The position numbers and the translations under genes are program-made. Positions 1 to 11,480 of a DNA stretch of 64,000 nt are shown in pieces. The notes below the pieces were generated by a model that saw only the letters and a list, made by a program, of their open reading frames with translations, made no database searches and was not told the origin of the DNA. Position 1 is the first letter of the stretch. Each line of letters opens with the position of its first letter. Source of the stretch: Kingdonia uniflora (lineage: Eukaryota > Streptophyta > Magnoliopsida > Ranunculales > Circaeasteraceae); contig JACGCM010000003.1 in the NCBI GenBank assembly GCA_014058105.1, forward strand, positions 496,001 through 560,000, given 5' to 3'.

Positions 1-2132
1 TACCTTTTCTACTCTGGCTTCTACTACTTATAGAAGTCCTGACATCATTTACAAAGCTTTAACATTTCAAGAAATTAAAATTCTTTATTCAAACAGTCAC
101 AACAACATTTGTAACGAAATGGCATAGATTCAAATTTTATTCTAATTACATTTCCTTAGTAGCTATTCGACCTCATACAATTTACTCCGACGCATATAAT
201 TACACCTAAAACATCCCAGATGTCCTTGTGAGCCACACCTAATCAGTTCGCCTCCAGCAATCCTCACATCTTCCAACTAGATCACTTCTTCAGCAATTAG
301 TCTTACTACCCCTTTTTGAACTGAAGGTTCCACAATCACTTTTTGGAAAAGCTCCTCGTAGAAGCGACATCCTAACTCAAGTTTCCTGCCCATCCAATCT
401 AAATCTTTAAACTGATACTCAAACACTGGAAAATCCGTATCATAATCTAGCAAGCCAAAGATCCATTCTCGTACTTCAGCAATCTTAATCGCCAATCATC
501 CCTCAGTGGCATAACGAATTCTTTCAGATCGAATCCACACCATATTCTATGTCTTACTTCTATCTACACTCATTTCCCCCTATTTTATGCAGTTTTCTAG
601 ATTACTTCAAATCTCCCATAATTCATATTTGTATTATGTTCTTTAACAACAAAAAACCCTAGTATCCCGAGTTGAAATTATTTGAACTTATCTATCCACA
701 ACAACATCAGTGAATTCGGCCTACTTCATCTCAAATTTATTTTCTCCAAAGACAATATTTTAGAGAGACCTCCTGAGCTCAATTTTCTAATTTCTACATA
801 TTCTAAATCTTTTACAGTTGTCTCCCCCAATAATTTTAAGTTATTCAGTTCAAAAACGAATTCTTACACATATTTTATGTTACAAGCGCATATTTACAAC
901 TCGATTGACATGGTATACTTTCAAGTTCGAATATACATTATATTTTATCCTCTATGTATACATCCCCGAATTACTCATAGCTCGATTATAATCAAAAGGG
1001 TTAATTTTATCCATCAACACAGTGTTTGAATAAATGTGTTTTATTAAGCTCGAGTATAAATTATAGGCACATTGCAGATAACAAGTCTTTCAGGTACTTT
1101 ACAGATAATAAGCCATTCAGGTACTTTACAGATAATTAGACTTTCAGGTACTCTGAAAGCAATAAATCCTTCAATTCATATGTCTTAAGTAATGTTTCAC
1201 TCCAAGAATTTTTTGAAGCAATGCAGGTATTGGAAAACGCTAAGTATCCCCCTTCCTATGAGTTTGATCGAAGTCTAGACATGAAGTTAAACTTCAAGTG
1301 CAAAAACTATAAAAGAAAGAAAGTCAGTGCTTGAACCAACTCTTTAAATAAAAGGTCTTCTTAGAGCCAAGAAACGATGAAGGTACAGAAGCAGACTTCA
1401 AATCTCTGTCTCCCTTCTCTACTACCACCATCAGAGAGTTGGTGCAGATGAAGAAAGCCTGACCTTAGAATCCAATCATACGCAAGAAACCAACAAAGCT
1501 ACCTCGCAGTTGCACCGGCCCCCACATCTATCTCCTCAACCGTATCCTCTGCAAGGATTCGAAGACAGCTTCAACGTTGCTCACCTGTCAAGACAACATA
1601 ATAAAATCTCCATATTTAGTAAAAATCTTCATCAACTTCAACCATTTCATCTTCTGACATACCTTGATATGTCGGTGGAACAGGAATGGGGGTGGGTATC
1701 TCCAGTGATTGGTCACCAGAATATCTCAACTTAAATTTCTACATCTTCGTAGAAACTCTCTTTTCATAAACCATTCTCCGGGTATTCACCATTATCAATC
1801 TAGACTTCCAGAGAATTTTTTAACAAATAGCGTACTTTGCGAGAATCCTAGGTATATGTACTATTTATATGACCCTTGTATTTAATGCACAAGTACGTTT
1901 CCAAAGCCGTCATTATTCAATACAGAGCCACTCTCAAAGCCCCAAGCATCGCGTACATCAATACTTTTAACATCATTCAATACACATACATCCCATCATA
2001 TAAAAAAATACGCATTTTCCATGCAAGTCAAATCAACATTAATACGTCCTTTCTTTTTAACATCCAATAACACAACTCCAAAAATTTATTCTCAAGCAAA
2101 GCCACTTGTGATTTCAGTTGTAAGGGGGCGAT
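1..2132. other. Unassigned AT-rich DNA left of an LTR
   Basis: No recognisable gene. A 72-codon minus-strand frame (495-277, starting MAIKIAEVREWIFGLL) and short plus-strand frames are open, but none carries a motif I know. If the LTR at 2133 is a 3' LTR, this stretch should be the 3' internal part of its element. Its last bases (about 2120-2132) are a purine-rich G run that would suit a polypurine tract. A 27-bp repeat lies at 1074-1152. Confidence 0.4.
1074..1152. repeat. 27-bp tandem repeat, three units
   Basis: Units start at 1074, 1101 and 1128. Each contains CAGATAA near its start and TTCAGGTACT near its end. The third is slightly diverged. No function is apparent. Confidence 0.8.
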
Positions 2133-2731
2133 TGTAGGGACCTATCCCTCGATCTAACCCAATTTGAACTGCCTCCATATCAGACTCACACATTTTACAC
2201 GTGATATGAACAGTCAACAATGTCTCCTAGCCTACGAGCTAATGAAAAATGTGGATCGAGCACAAATTGAAAAGCATGAATAAATCAAAGATACCTATTT
2301 ATCTCGAAATCAACAGTTACTCAGTCAACCACTACTTCCCATATTTCTTAGAGAATGTCCATCAGCATGATAATAAACTGCGGGCAAGGCCTATATAAGG
2401 AAAAAGTCCCATAAGATACTGGAACTAAAAGAATACACAAGAAATCACCAAGAAAACCATATTTTCTAGATTCTCAAACACCAAATTTCTTATTTACAAG
2501 ATCAAGTATTTATAGTTTGAAAGATCATTTGTGATAGGATATCAGGCTCAAGAAATAAAAGTTACTGTTACTAAAACCCTTAACCCGATGTCGTGGTTTC
2601 TTACATGTTCAGAGGTTTTCCACGCTAAAATACATGTGTTATTTCTTACTTTACATTAATTTTTATCACAGGAACATTAGTGTAAGAGTTAATTCTGAGC
2701 CATCTCAAGCTTGCGAAATTAGGCCATTACA
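2133..2731 (+). repeat. 599-bp LTR (solo or 3' LTR), plus orientation
   Basis: It begins TGTAGGGACC and ends GGCCATTACA, so it has the TG...CA ends of an LTR. A purine/G tract (TAAGGGGGCGAT) sits directly upstream, and a TATA-like CTATATAAGG lies near 2388, consistent with a U3 promoter. The matching LTR is not in the window. The right junction at 2731/2732 falls inside the Sirevirus-like LTR, so this element seems to have inserted there and displaced the outer ~95 bp of that LTR. Copia origin is only suspected. Confidence 0.6.
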
Positions 2732-3709
2732 GTTATGATAAGGAATTAAATGACACATGCAATTGCTCACCCTGCAGAAACTCTTTACTCAAGAAAAAAC
2801 CGTAGGTTATTGTTGATGAACACGAAAACTAAAAATCCACTAATCAAAATGAGTTATAATCAAAATTACACTTACAGACTCGATAACCTCGTCTCGTGAT
2901 TATCTCTCTTCTAATCCACACTTCACGCTCTATTTTCTTCGTCTCACAACGACGTTCCTTGATCACACACAAGGATCACACTTCTCGAATCACTCTAGAA
3001 AGTTATGTGGGAAGTAAAATTAACTAACTCAACATCAACCTCAAGGTTTTAGGTTCTTGATCGATGTTGATTAGTTTCTATGATAAAGGATATCAAACTC
3101 TCAAAAATAAACTTGGTAGGAAAAAAAAGGTCAGTAGAAAAACAAAACAAGGTTTGCTTAAATATGAAAATAGTTTTTCCTAAGGCTCGTTCGAACGAGA
3201 CTCAAAGTCGCTTGAATGAGATACTCAAATAAGCCTATAAAATGTTACAGGTTAAAGCTCACTTAAAAAGGTCTTCTTTTCCTAGAGGTCGTTCGAACAA
3301 CTTTCAAAGTCATTCAATGAGATACTCAAATAAGCCTGTAAAAAATATAGTTTGAAACTCATTTGAAAAGGTTGTCTTTTCCTAGAATTTGTTCGAACGG
3401 TACCCAAATTCGTTCGAACGAGATACTCAAATAAGCTTTCAAAAATATACAGTTTAAAAAGGTTGTTTCATCGCAGAAGTCGTTTGAATGAACAAAAAAT
3501 TTGTTCGAACGAGAAAGCACAATTAACTTTAATAATAAAGGCAGTTAAAATGATTTGGCTTCTTCGTTATCAGAGTTCTTCTTACCAACTTACCTTTTTG
3601 GCCGTTGGCTGTAGAAGACTTGTCCGGCGGTCTTAATTCTGTCACTGTCTTTGACTGAGATAACCAAGGGATTCCATATACACGAAATGAGCCAAACCAA
3701 AAACTTTCA
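2732..3709 (-). repeat. 3' LTR of the Sirevirus-like element, outer end missing
   Basis: It aligns along its length with 18184-19158 and ends in CTTTCA beside a polypurine tract. It lacks the ~95 bp equivalent to 18088-18183, where the 2133-2731 LTR abuts. It holds several palindromic TTCGAA motifs of the form TCGTTCGAACGA, for example near 3185, 3390, 3410 and 3505, each followed by a GAGATACTCAAATAAGC-type phrase. Confidence 0.85.
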
Positions 3710-3722
3710 ATCTCCCCCTTTA
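3710..3722 (-). other. Polypurine tract of the Sirevirus-like element
   Basis: The plus strand reads ATCTCCCCCTTT, so the minus strand has AAAGGGGGAGAT immediately before the 3' LTR start (TGAAAG). This is the expected plus-strand priming site for reverse transcription. Confidence 0.75.
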
Positions 3723-4460
3723 ATTCATTTGGTGACCAAATAAAAATTAAGACCTAAACATCACTTTATAGTACTTCCCAGATACAGAGACAACCGAGAC
3801 CTTAGAAAGACACCACCCCTTACATCAACAGGTTCAATCTCTAGACTTGTTCTACGGATGACATCTTTTACACTCCAAAATGAATCAAACAACTATTATT
3901 TAATATCTGCACACTCAGCAAACTAGTTTCTGACATGTGTATAAAGATGAACTTAAAAAATCTCTGAACACTGAAAAACATAATCATAAAAACATCAAAC
4001 CAGAAAAGCTAGATCATATATTCTTTCATTTTGCTTTCCTGTCAGGGATGTTTATTTCTCCCCTCTTTTGTCACAGAAGAAACCAATAATAACCGTAATC
4101 TACTATCTGAAATAAAGCGAAATTAGATCTACTAGATAATCAAAGAAATATAAGATAGCATTAATCATATTTCCAATGTTAGTACATAGACTACTTTAAG
4201 AGGTCCTCCCAAAACAAAACTAGTCTAATACAGAAGAACCAAAGACTAAAACAAAATAGATAGCATAAGCATAGTCTAGACATCATGTGTCGTCAAGTAT
4301 CCCAAGAACCGGAATCAGCATCATACTTACGACTCATCTCTAGCTGACAAAGACATTAAACCTCTATCTCAATAGTTCCCAGCCGTGTATCAATCTCGCC
4401 CAACCTGGTCTTTACCACCCCCATGTCCACTATCAAATTTTAAAGTATGCTCCCAATATT

Positions 4461-5192
4461 TTAAAGAGTAAACATCCCTTGAGTCTGTGCAGCTAATCTA
4501 AAAGAACCTATGTACTCACCTGGAGGAGCTGGCTTAGATAGTAGCCCAGTAGGAAGATGAGATACACTCTTATGAATGTTACTAGCATCCAATCTCTCTA
4601 CTTTAGTATCCTCTAGCTCATTAGGAAATACCTTACAACCAACATCTGTCAGAATCTGCATCACAAGCCGGGCGAATGGTAATGAACTCTGAAATGCCGT
4701 TTTGGTGCTGGTATCTATCATCTATTCTATGATGAAGTTTGGAAGATCAATTTCCATATCATTCTTGAAGGCATAGAGAAATACTTGCCTCATCCGCTCA
4801 GAGAGTTCATTCTTTTGGGACCATGGGATGATATTAGTAATATCAATATTATGTACTAGGCGGGACTCATTATCTAACATCCTTCGAGAAACAGGTCCCA
4901 TTCTAGTATATATGTTATGTTAAGTAGTGATGTCAACAACCATCTCATTCAACTCATGATGAACTGGAATCTCATCCTCAGTAAACTCACCCTCAATAGA
5001 ATAGGCGGGCCATAGATAGGACATTACAGGCCAAACACACTTGGGATATCCAACGTGCTGAGAGGATCTAAAACCTAATATAGCATAGAGTCTGCCCCGA
5101 TTTAATTTATATTCTGCCCCACCAATAGTTACCAGAAAAGTTTGATTGTGACGTGTACGGTTAGACTCAACTTGTAGATAAGCATTGAGCAA
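4461..5192 (-). pseudogene. Env-like / putative plant transposon protein region downstream of pol
   Basis: Two open pieces (5192-4920 and 4721-4461) are joined by a readable segment with stops. The first has GGAEYKLNRGRLYAILGF. The middle reads LSERMRQVFLYAFKNDMEID. The second continues LPFARLVMQILTDVGCKVFP. From memory this resembles the 'putative plant transposon protein' domain often found after pol in Sirevirus-type copia elements or in related plant repeats. Its position between RNase H and the 3' LTR fits the extra env-like ORF of that clade. Two or more in-frame stops disable it. The function of this family is not established. The domain assignment is from pattern recognition only. Confidence 0.5.
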
Positions 5193-8090
5193 TCGAACAG
5201 TTCAAGGATATACCTTTCTAATGGGAGTAAGAATCTTGGTCCATTCATTAGCTTTGAACTTTGCAAATACTTTCGTGTAATCCACATTTACTTCAGAAAC
5301 ACTTTTGATATCCACTAGTTGTTCCTTCACAATCTATCTATTTATAAATCACCTTTCTGTGCTCCAATGCGCAGGTTGATCTCTTTCTCGCTAACCATTG
5401 AGAATTACTATATTGTCAAGGCGTGGCCATTTGGTTCCCGCCCATAACATGGGTGCCATATCTCAATCAAATCAAGCTCGAAAACCCAAATAATAATACC
5501 AAAGCCCGACAATCACTGGTGCACACACCAAACCAATAACCCGCAAGAAAACCCAATTCAACCAACAAACCCAGTTCAATCAACAATCCCATGAATCCAC
5601 AATGTAATCAACAAACATCACAAGTATGAATCATTAATCATCAACAAGCCTGCTGCAAATTTGGCAAATACTTTGTATACACAACTTTAATAATCACCCC
5701 AATCACCAGTAAAATTAAACCACAATCTCCTATGAGTAGCCAATCTTAATCAACACAAGCCCATATGGTAACCCATCACAAATCAAGTACTAGCCCATAC
5801 AATTATCAGAACAAGTTTAGGCAGATAGAGAGAGAAAAATTACCAACCTGCGAGAGTGATGAAAACTTATAAAATTAAACCATAAACACGTGAATCCAAA
5901 CCCCACACGAGATCAAAGAGGAATCAAACTAAAATCATCCCTTAATTAGTCATAATTGATTCGCATAGAGGAGAGTAGGTTGTTATGAAAGAAAAACAAA
6001 GTGAGAGAGGAAAGGAAACAGTTCAAGTAACGAAGAAAAAGTCGCAGGAAACTGGTATGAGATGACCAAATACAAATCTCGCATGAACGAAAATCAAAGT
6101 CGTTCGAACAAGGCATCCAATTTTGCCAAAAAAACACCACATCTTGAAAGCTAAAAAAAGAGACCAAATCTTATTTGAACGAACATACACCTCATTCAAA
6201 TGAAGCATCAGATTTTACCTAAAAACCGCTGTAGCTTGAAAATGATGAAAAGAGACAAAAAATCGTTCGAACGAATAGAAAACTCATTCGAATGAAGAAT
6301 TAAATTTAACCTAAAAGCCACTACAGCTTGAAATGGATAAAACAAGACCAATTAGTCATTCAACCAAACAAGAAACTCGTTCGAATGAATGAACAGAAAT
6401 AGGTAAACTCAAAGACATTACCCAAGCATCCAACACCACCCAGACACAAGAGAGATAAGATAAGAGCCATGACTTTACGAGATAAAATAGAGACTACCAA
6501 ACATACTCCCCCTCAAAATATGCAGATTCAAATATATAGCACAGCAGATACATGACTCATTAGAGAATATTATTGATCTATAAATGAAATAATGCAAAAG
6601 AACTTGGTATGTGTATGTGCAGTCTAATCAAAGTTCTGACATTTAGACGTATGAAGATCATTATATCTGAAAAATGCGTCAACTTAGGCCTCTCATGGTT
6701 TGTCACTCAAAATTACTGAGAGTTGACTAGGAATCACTCAGAGGAAATATAAATATGAGTAAAATGAAATGACAAATTCATATTTCAATAAAACAACGCT
6801 ATTTTACTTAAAGAACTCACAGAAGGAAAATTAATTGTTATTGGTAGTGTCAAGTTAAATACCATAAATTTTCTAACTATTATCTCCACTAAACCGATTG
6901 CACTAGACCTAGAATTAACTAGGACATTTCGGGCTGTAAAGAAGGTAAAGGTAGGCCAGTGATGAAGTAGGTGTTTTGCTGGCATTCTGAGGACAATCCA
7001 TAACTACCACCTCCATTGTTGATATCGAAATACTCCTTCCTTCCATTTTTTTCTTTTCACTGTGATGTTTCTAGATATATACCTTGTCTTCTAGGACTAG
7101 TTGAATTTACGCATTGTGAAATAAAGGTGTGCAGGCAACACTAATTTACATAACTTCTTTCATACTTTATTACTTCTTATCCTCAGAACAAAAGGTTAAA
7201 CAAGAATTGGTGTATATAAAGAAATGGCTTATTTCTAGGCTCAAAGGGTAGCAAGTGATTAAACGTTTTGAGTTAAGTATTAAAAGGTTAAAGAAGGTGC
7301 AAATAACACTGCATAAAATCATATCCCAAACTTTGACAATTTTTTGCTTCGCCTCGAATCAAGTAAAGAAAATGTTACAGTATTTTAACTTGAATTGGAT
7401 GTCACCACCAGCAATTTATAAATGCATAAAATAATGTGATCGTAAACAAAGAGAGATTTTGTTGGAAATAATTTATTTAATAACACTCGAAGCTTGCACA
7501 AAAGGTTTGATCCTCATATAACATTAGGTAATGAAGTCTCTACATTTATCCTCAAGGTTTCTATTTACGACTAAATTTATGGACTGTAGTCTGTAGTGAG
7601 GAGACGATTGGCTCTAGTGAGGAAAAAGTTCTACCAAGTAGCTCAAGCATTAATTTAATATAACATGAATAAATAAATCTCGATCATGCATATTCGTAGC
7701 AAAGATAGACTTTGATGAAAAAATTAGGGGGAATAAACAAAAAGACACATACCTTATACAATCCACAGAATAGCAACACAAACAATCAGGATGACCGGAG
7801 AGATTCTCTCAATGGAACAGATACCAATAACTCATCTGAGAGTTTCAAACCAAAGAACATCCAAAGGTTTGGTGAAGAAATCAACAAGCTGGTTCTCCGT
7901 ACCAACAGACTCCACAATTACAATCTTTCGCTCAACAAGGTCTCAAATGAAATGAAATCTAATATCGATGTGCCTTGTTCTTGAATGTTGTTCAGAGTTC
8001 TTAGAGATATTGATAGCACTTGTATTATTACAATAAAGTGAAATTACTCCATGAGTCAAGCCGTAATTGTATAGCATTTACTTTATTAAC
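5193..8090 (-). other. Non-coding 3' internal region of the Sirevirus-like element
   Basis: No convincing frame. Between 6060 and 6400 the same TTCGAA-type palindromes seen in the LTR recur, spaced about 100 bp apart and separated by a phrase resembling CCTAAAAACCGCTGTAGCTTGAAA. The stretch 6500-8090 shows only short random frames. A later insertion within it cannot be excluded. Confidence 0.5.
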
Positions 8091-8091
8091 A

Positions 8092-9797
8092 CTAGTTGGG
8101 TACTACAACTTCTCGTAACAATATATTATGCTTCTGCAGTAGACTGCGAAATGTAATTATGTTTTTGGCTTTACCATGCAATAAGATTGCTCCCAATGTA
8201 ATAACATCCTCCAGAAGCGTTCTTTCTTTCATCAATTTTTTTAGCCCAATCAGCATCTGAGTATCCGATAATTTCAGACGTAGTATCTTGAGTATACTAC
8301 AATCCAAATTCAAAATTCCTAGAGATATAGTGAATAATTCATTTAGCAACGTGTAAATGAGACTCCTTAGGACTAGCCTGACATTGAGCACATTTGCAAA
8401 CACTAAACGCAATTTCTGGATGACTTGCTGTAAGATACAGCAAGTGTCCTATCATACTCTAATACATTTTCTAATCAGCATCAAAACCTATAAAATCCTT
8501 ACTCAATTTGGTGGAAGTACTCATTGGTGTCTTGGCATACTTTGCGAAATCAAGACCAATTTGTGTTACCAGATCCTTAGGATATTTAGATTGAGATACA
8601 AAAATGCCTTCTTCCCATTACTTGATTTAGAGACCTAAGAAGTAGGTTAATTCCCCAGCCATGCTCATTTTGAACACTATTCCCATTAATTCTCGAAATG
8701 CCTTGGCATGTGAATCAGATATGGATCCAAACACAATATCATCAACATATACTTGAGCAATAAGTAATTTGTCTCCTTCTTGCTGAATAAACAACGTCTT
8801 ATCATTTCCCCCTTGAATGAACCCCTTTCCAAGTAAGAAGTTTAAAAGTCTGTCATATCATTCTCGATGAGCTTGTTTTAGTCCATAAAGATCTTTCTTC
8901 AAACGATGCACATACTATGGATGATGTGATCTTCAAACCCCTTTGCTTGAGTTACATACACTTTTTCCTCAAGTAGCCCATTCAAGAATGCACTTTTCAC
9001 ATCCATCTGATATAGCTAAAACTTCTTGTGACATAAGATAGCCAAAAGCATATGAATAGATTCAAGTCTAGCTGTGGGTACAAAAGTTTCTACTACAGTA
9101 ACCCATTTTATTTGATTGTAACCCTGAGCTACCAACCTTGCTTTGTTTCACCCGATATCACTATTCTCATCAAACTTGTTCTTGTAAATCCACTTAGTAC
9201 CAATAATATTAGTATTTGACGGTTGTGGTACTAAGTCCCACACATCTTGTCGCTTAAATTCATTTAGCTCATCTTGCATGGCGTTAATCAAGTATTTATC
9301 ATATAAAGTATCTTTCACGTTGGTTGGTTAAATGATCGACACATAATACATACTCTTCACTGTCTCATATAGCGTAAAGCATTAATACCCTATGTAGCTA
9401 GCAGATTTATAAAGTGCAGCACATTCATAATCATCATGGTATCCAGAAGTACCACAATTCCGTGGAGGATTAGTACAGATAGTAGCATTAGGTATTGAGA
9501 TTTCACTAGTTGATGTTTTACAAGTTTCGAAGTGAGAAGTACTAACAGTTTCCGTGGGTAGTACGATATCTTAAGCTATAATTGAAGAGGTAAACGGAGT
9601 TTCATTACTATCTTCATCATCTGTTTATCCAAGAACTGTTGAGTCATCAACTACTACATTAATTGACTCCATTATCATCTTGGTCTTTAAGGTGTAAACT
9701 CGATAAGCCCTACTGTTTGTTGCATATCCTAGCAAAATTCCTTCATCGCTTTAGGCATCAAATTTTCCAATATTCTCCCGATAACATATGATATAAC
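8092..9797 (-). pseudogene. Copia RT and RNase H (pol C-terminal half)
   Basis: Reading the minus strand, RT begins near 9215 with IIGTKWIYKNKFDEN and NKARLVAQG, the usual start of copia RT. The catalytic YVDDIVFGS is at 8749-8723. RNase H follows with YSDADWA at 8263-8246, then SGGCYYIGSNLIAW and SQSTAEA near 8100-8200. Upstream (9797-9300) is the poorly readable integrase C-terminal/linker part, cut at 9797 by LARD1. Stops and shifts occur throughout, for example one just after SNLIAW. Both RT aspartates are kept, but the frame is broken. The family copies element RNA in virus-like particles; this copy cannot. Confidence 0.85.
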
Positions 9798-10378
9798 TGT
9801 AGGAGTACGCTCCCGCTAGCCACGAGGTGGAAGATCATTGAATGGTCCCTCTACCAAATCTAGGTGTACTCCAGATAGTATTGTAGGAGCACACTCCCGC
9901 TAGCCACGAGGTAGAAGGTCACCGAATGGCCTCTCTACCAAAACTAAGAGTACTTCAGCTAGCATTGTAGGAGCACGCTCCCACTAGCCACGAGGTGGAA
10001 GGTCACTGGACGGCCTTTCTACCAAAATTAGGAGTACTCCAACTAGCATCGACCGCTCAGGTCATCATACGAGCTCCCTGCTAGCGACAAGCACGTCTCA
10101 GGCGGGTACTCGCTCAACGACCCTAAAGACACGTGAGCAGGAGCACTGTTAGGTCAAACCTTCCCTATAAATTGATAGGGAAGGTAACCTAAGAGGGGAC
10201 CCTTTCTGAAGAATAGCCTCCTCCATTAAAGAAACCTCAATACCCTAAGAGAAAGAGGAAGAGGAAGAGGAAGAAGAGACCCAAAGAGAGTTGAGTGGTG
10301 CCCTCCTCCGGTGAGACGTGTCAAGCCTAAAACTAATTATTACGTATTGTCGTCCCGGAGAGGAATCTTGGGACTACA
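9798..10378 (+). repeat. LARD1 5' LTR with internal 86-bp triplication
   Basis: The U3 part holds three tandem copies of an ~86-bp unit beginning GTAGGAGCACGCTCCCGCTA and running through CACGAGGTGGAAGGTC to CTCTCTACCAAAACTAGGAG. A TATA-like CCCTATAAATTGATAGGG sits near 10163, followed by a GAAGAGGAAGAG-rich leader that should be R/U5. The LTR ends TTGGGACTACA at 10378. Confidence 0.85.
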
Positions 10379-10379
10379 A

Positions 10380-10587
10380 TTGATAGGGAGGGTTTGACCT
10401 AAGAGGGAACCCTTTCTGAAGAACAACCTCCTCCATCGAAGAAACCTCAATAGCCTAAGAGAAGAGGAAGAGGAAGAGGAAGAAGAGACCCGGAGAGAGT
10501 TGAGTGGTGCCCTCCTCCGGTGAGACGTGTCAAGCCCAAAACTAATTATTACGTATTGTCATCCCGGAGAGGAATCTTGGGACTACA
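10380..10587 (+). repeat. Duplicated LTR 3' part, then primer-binding region
   Basis: 10172-10378 is repeated at 10380-10587 from TTGATAGGGA to GACTACA, so the 5' side carries an extra R/U5. Directly after it, from 10590, is TGGCGTCATCGGCATTCC, closely matching TGGCGCCGTCTGCATTCC beside the Tat LTR. This marks the second LTR end as the real primer-binding junction. Confidence 0.75.
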
Positions 10588-10648
10588 ATTGGCGTCATCG
10601 GCATTCCATGACTAAACGACCTCTACAAGTAGTAATGGTCTTCACTGA

Positions 10649-10862
10649 GACCACCTCTAGGTGCAGGTTATGGTAGAGATGAGAGCCGCCCTTTCCCTGT
10701 AGACCACCGCTAGGAGCAGGTTTGGTAGAAATGAGAGCTTCCCTCTCTCTGAAGACTACCACTAGGAGCAAGTTATGGTAGAGATGAGAGCTGCCCTCTC
10801 CCTGAAGACCACTGCTAGGAGCAGGTTATGGCGGAGATGAAAGCTGCCCTTTGCAGCAAGAC
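10649..10862 (+). repeat. 53-bp tandem repeat, about four units
   Basis: Units begin GACCACC(T/G)CTAGG and contain GGTTATGGTAGAGATGAGAG and a CCCTCTCCCTGAA end. Purely non-coding. Confidence 0.75.
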
Positions 10863-10884
10863 CACTACAAAGATAAGATAACAA

Positions 10885-11480
10885 GCCCATACTCTCATAT
10901 GAGCCTTTTCTCATGTAACGCGCCCATACTCTCATATGAGCCGTTGCTCATGTAATGAGCTCATGCTCTCAATCGAACCTCTTACTCTCATATGAGCCCT
11001 TGCTCATGTAATGAGCCCATGCCCTCAATCGAGCCTCTTGCTCTCATATGAGCCCTTGCTCTTATGATGAGCTTTTCCTCTTACGATGAGCCCCGTACTC
11101 TCATATGAGCCCTTGCTCATATAATGAGCCTATGCTCTCAATCGAGCCTCTTCCTCTCATATGAGCCCTTGCTCAAATAACGATCCCTTGCTCTCATATG
11201 AGCCCTTGCTCTTATGATAAGCCCTTTCTCTTACGATGATCCCCGTACTCTTATATAAGCCCTTAGTCTCATATGATCCCTTGCTCATGTAATGATCCCA
11301 TGCTCTCAATCGAGCCTCTTGCATTCATATGAGTCCTTGCTCAAAGAACGAGCCCTTGCTCTTATACGAGCCCTTGCTCATGTAACGAGCCCATGCTCTC
11401 ATATGAGCCCTTGCTCATGTAGCGAGCCCGTACTCTCAACCGGGCCCCTTGCTCTTGTATGAGCCCTTTCTCAAATAACA
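10885..11480 (+). repeat. CTCATATGAGCC-type tandem array
   Basis: About 35-40-bp units alternate CTCATATGAGCCCTTGCTC with CATGTAATGAGCCC or CAATCGAGCCTCTTG. The core CTCATATGAG is a perfect palindrome. The same array, diverged, lies inside the LTR of LARD2 (48890-49330), so its place relative to the LTR boundary differs between the copies. Confidence 0.8.

Noticed and set aside
682..1029. 115-codon plus-strand frame
   Set aside because: Low-complexity Ile/Phe/Tyr/Ser composition expected from AT-rich DNA; no motif and no start context.
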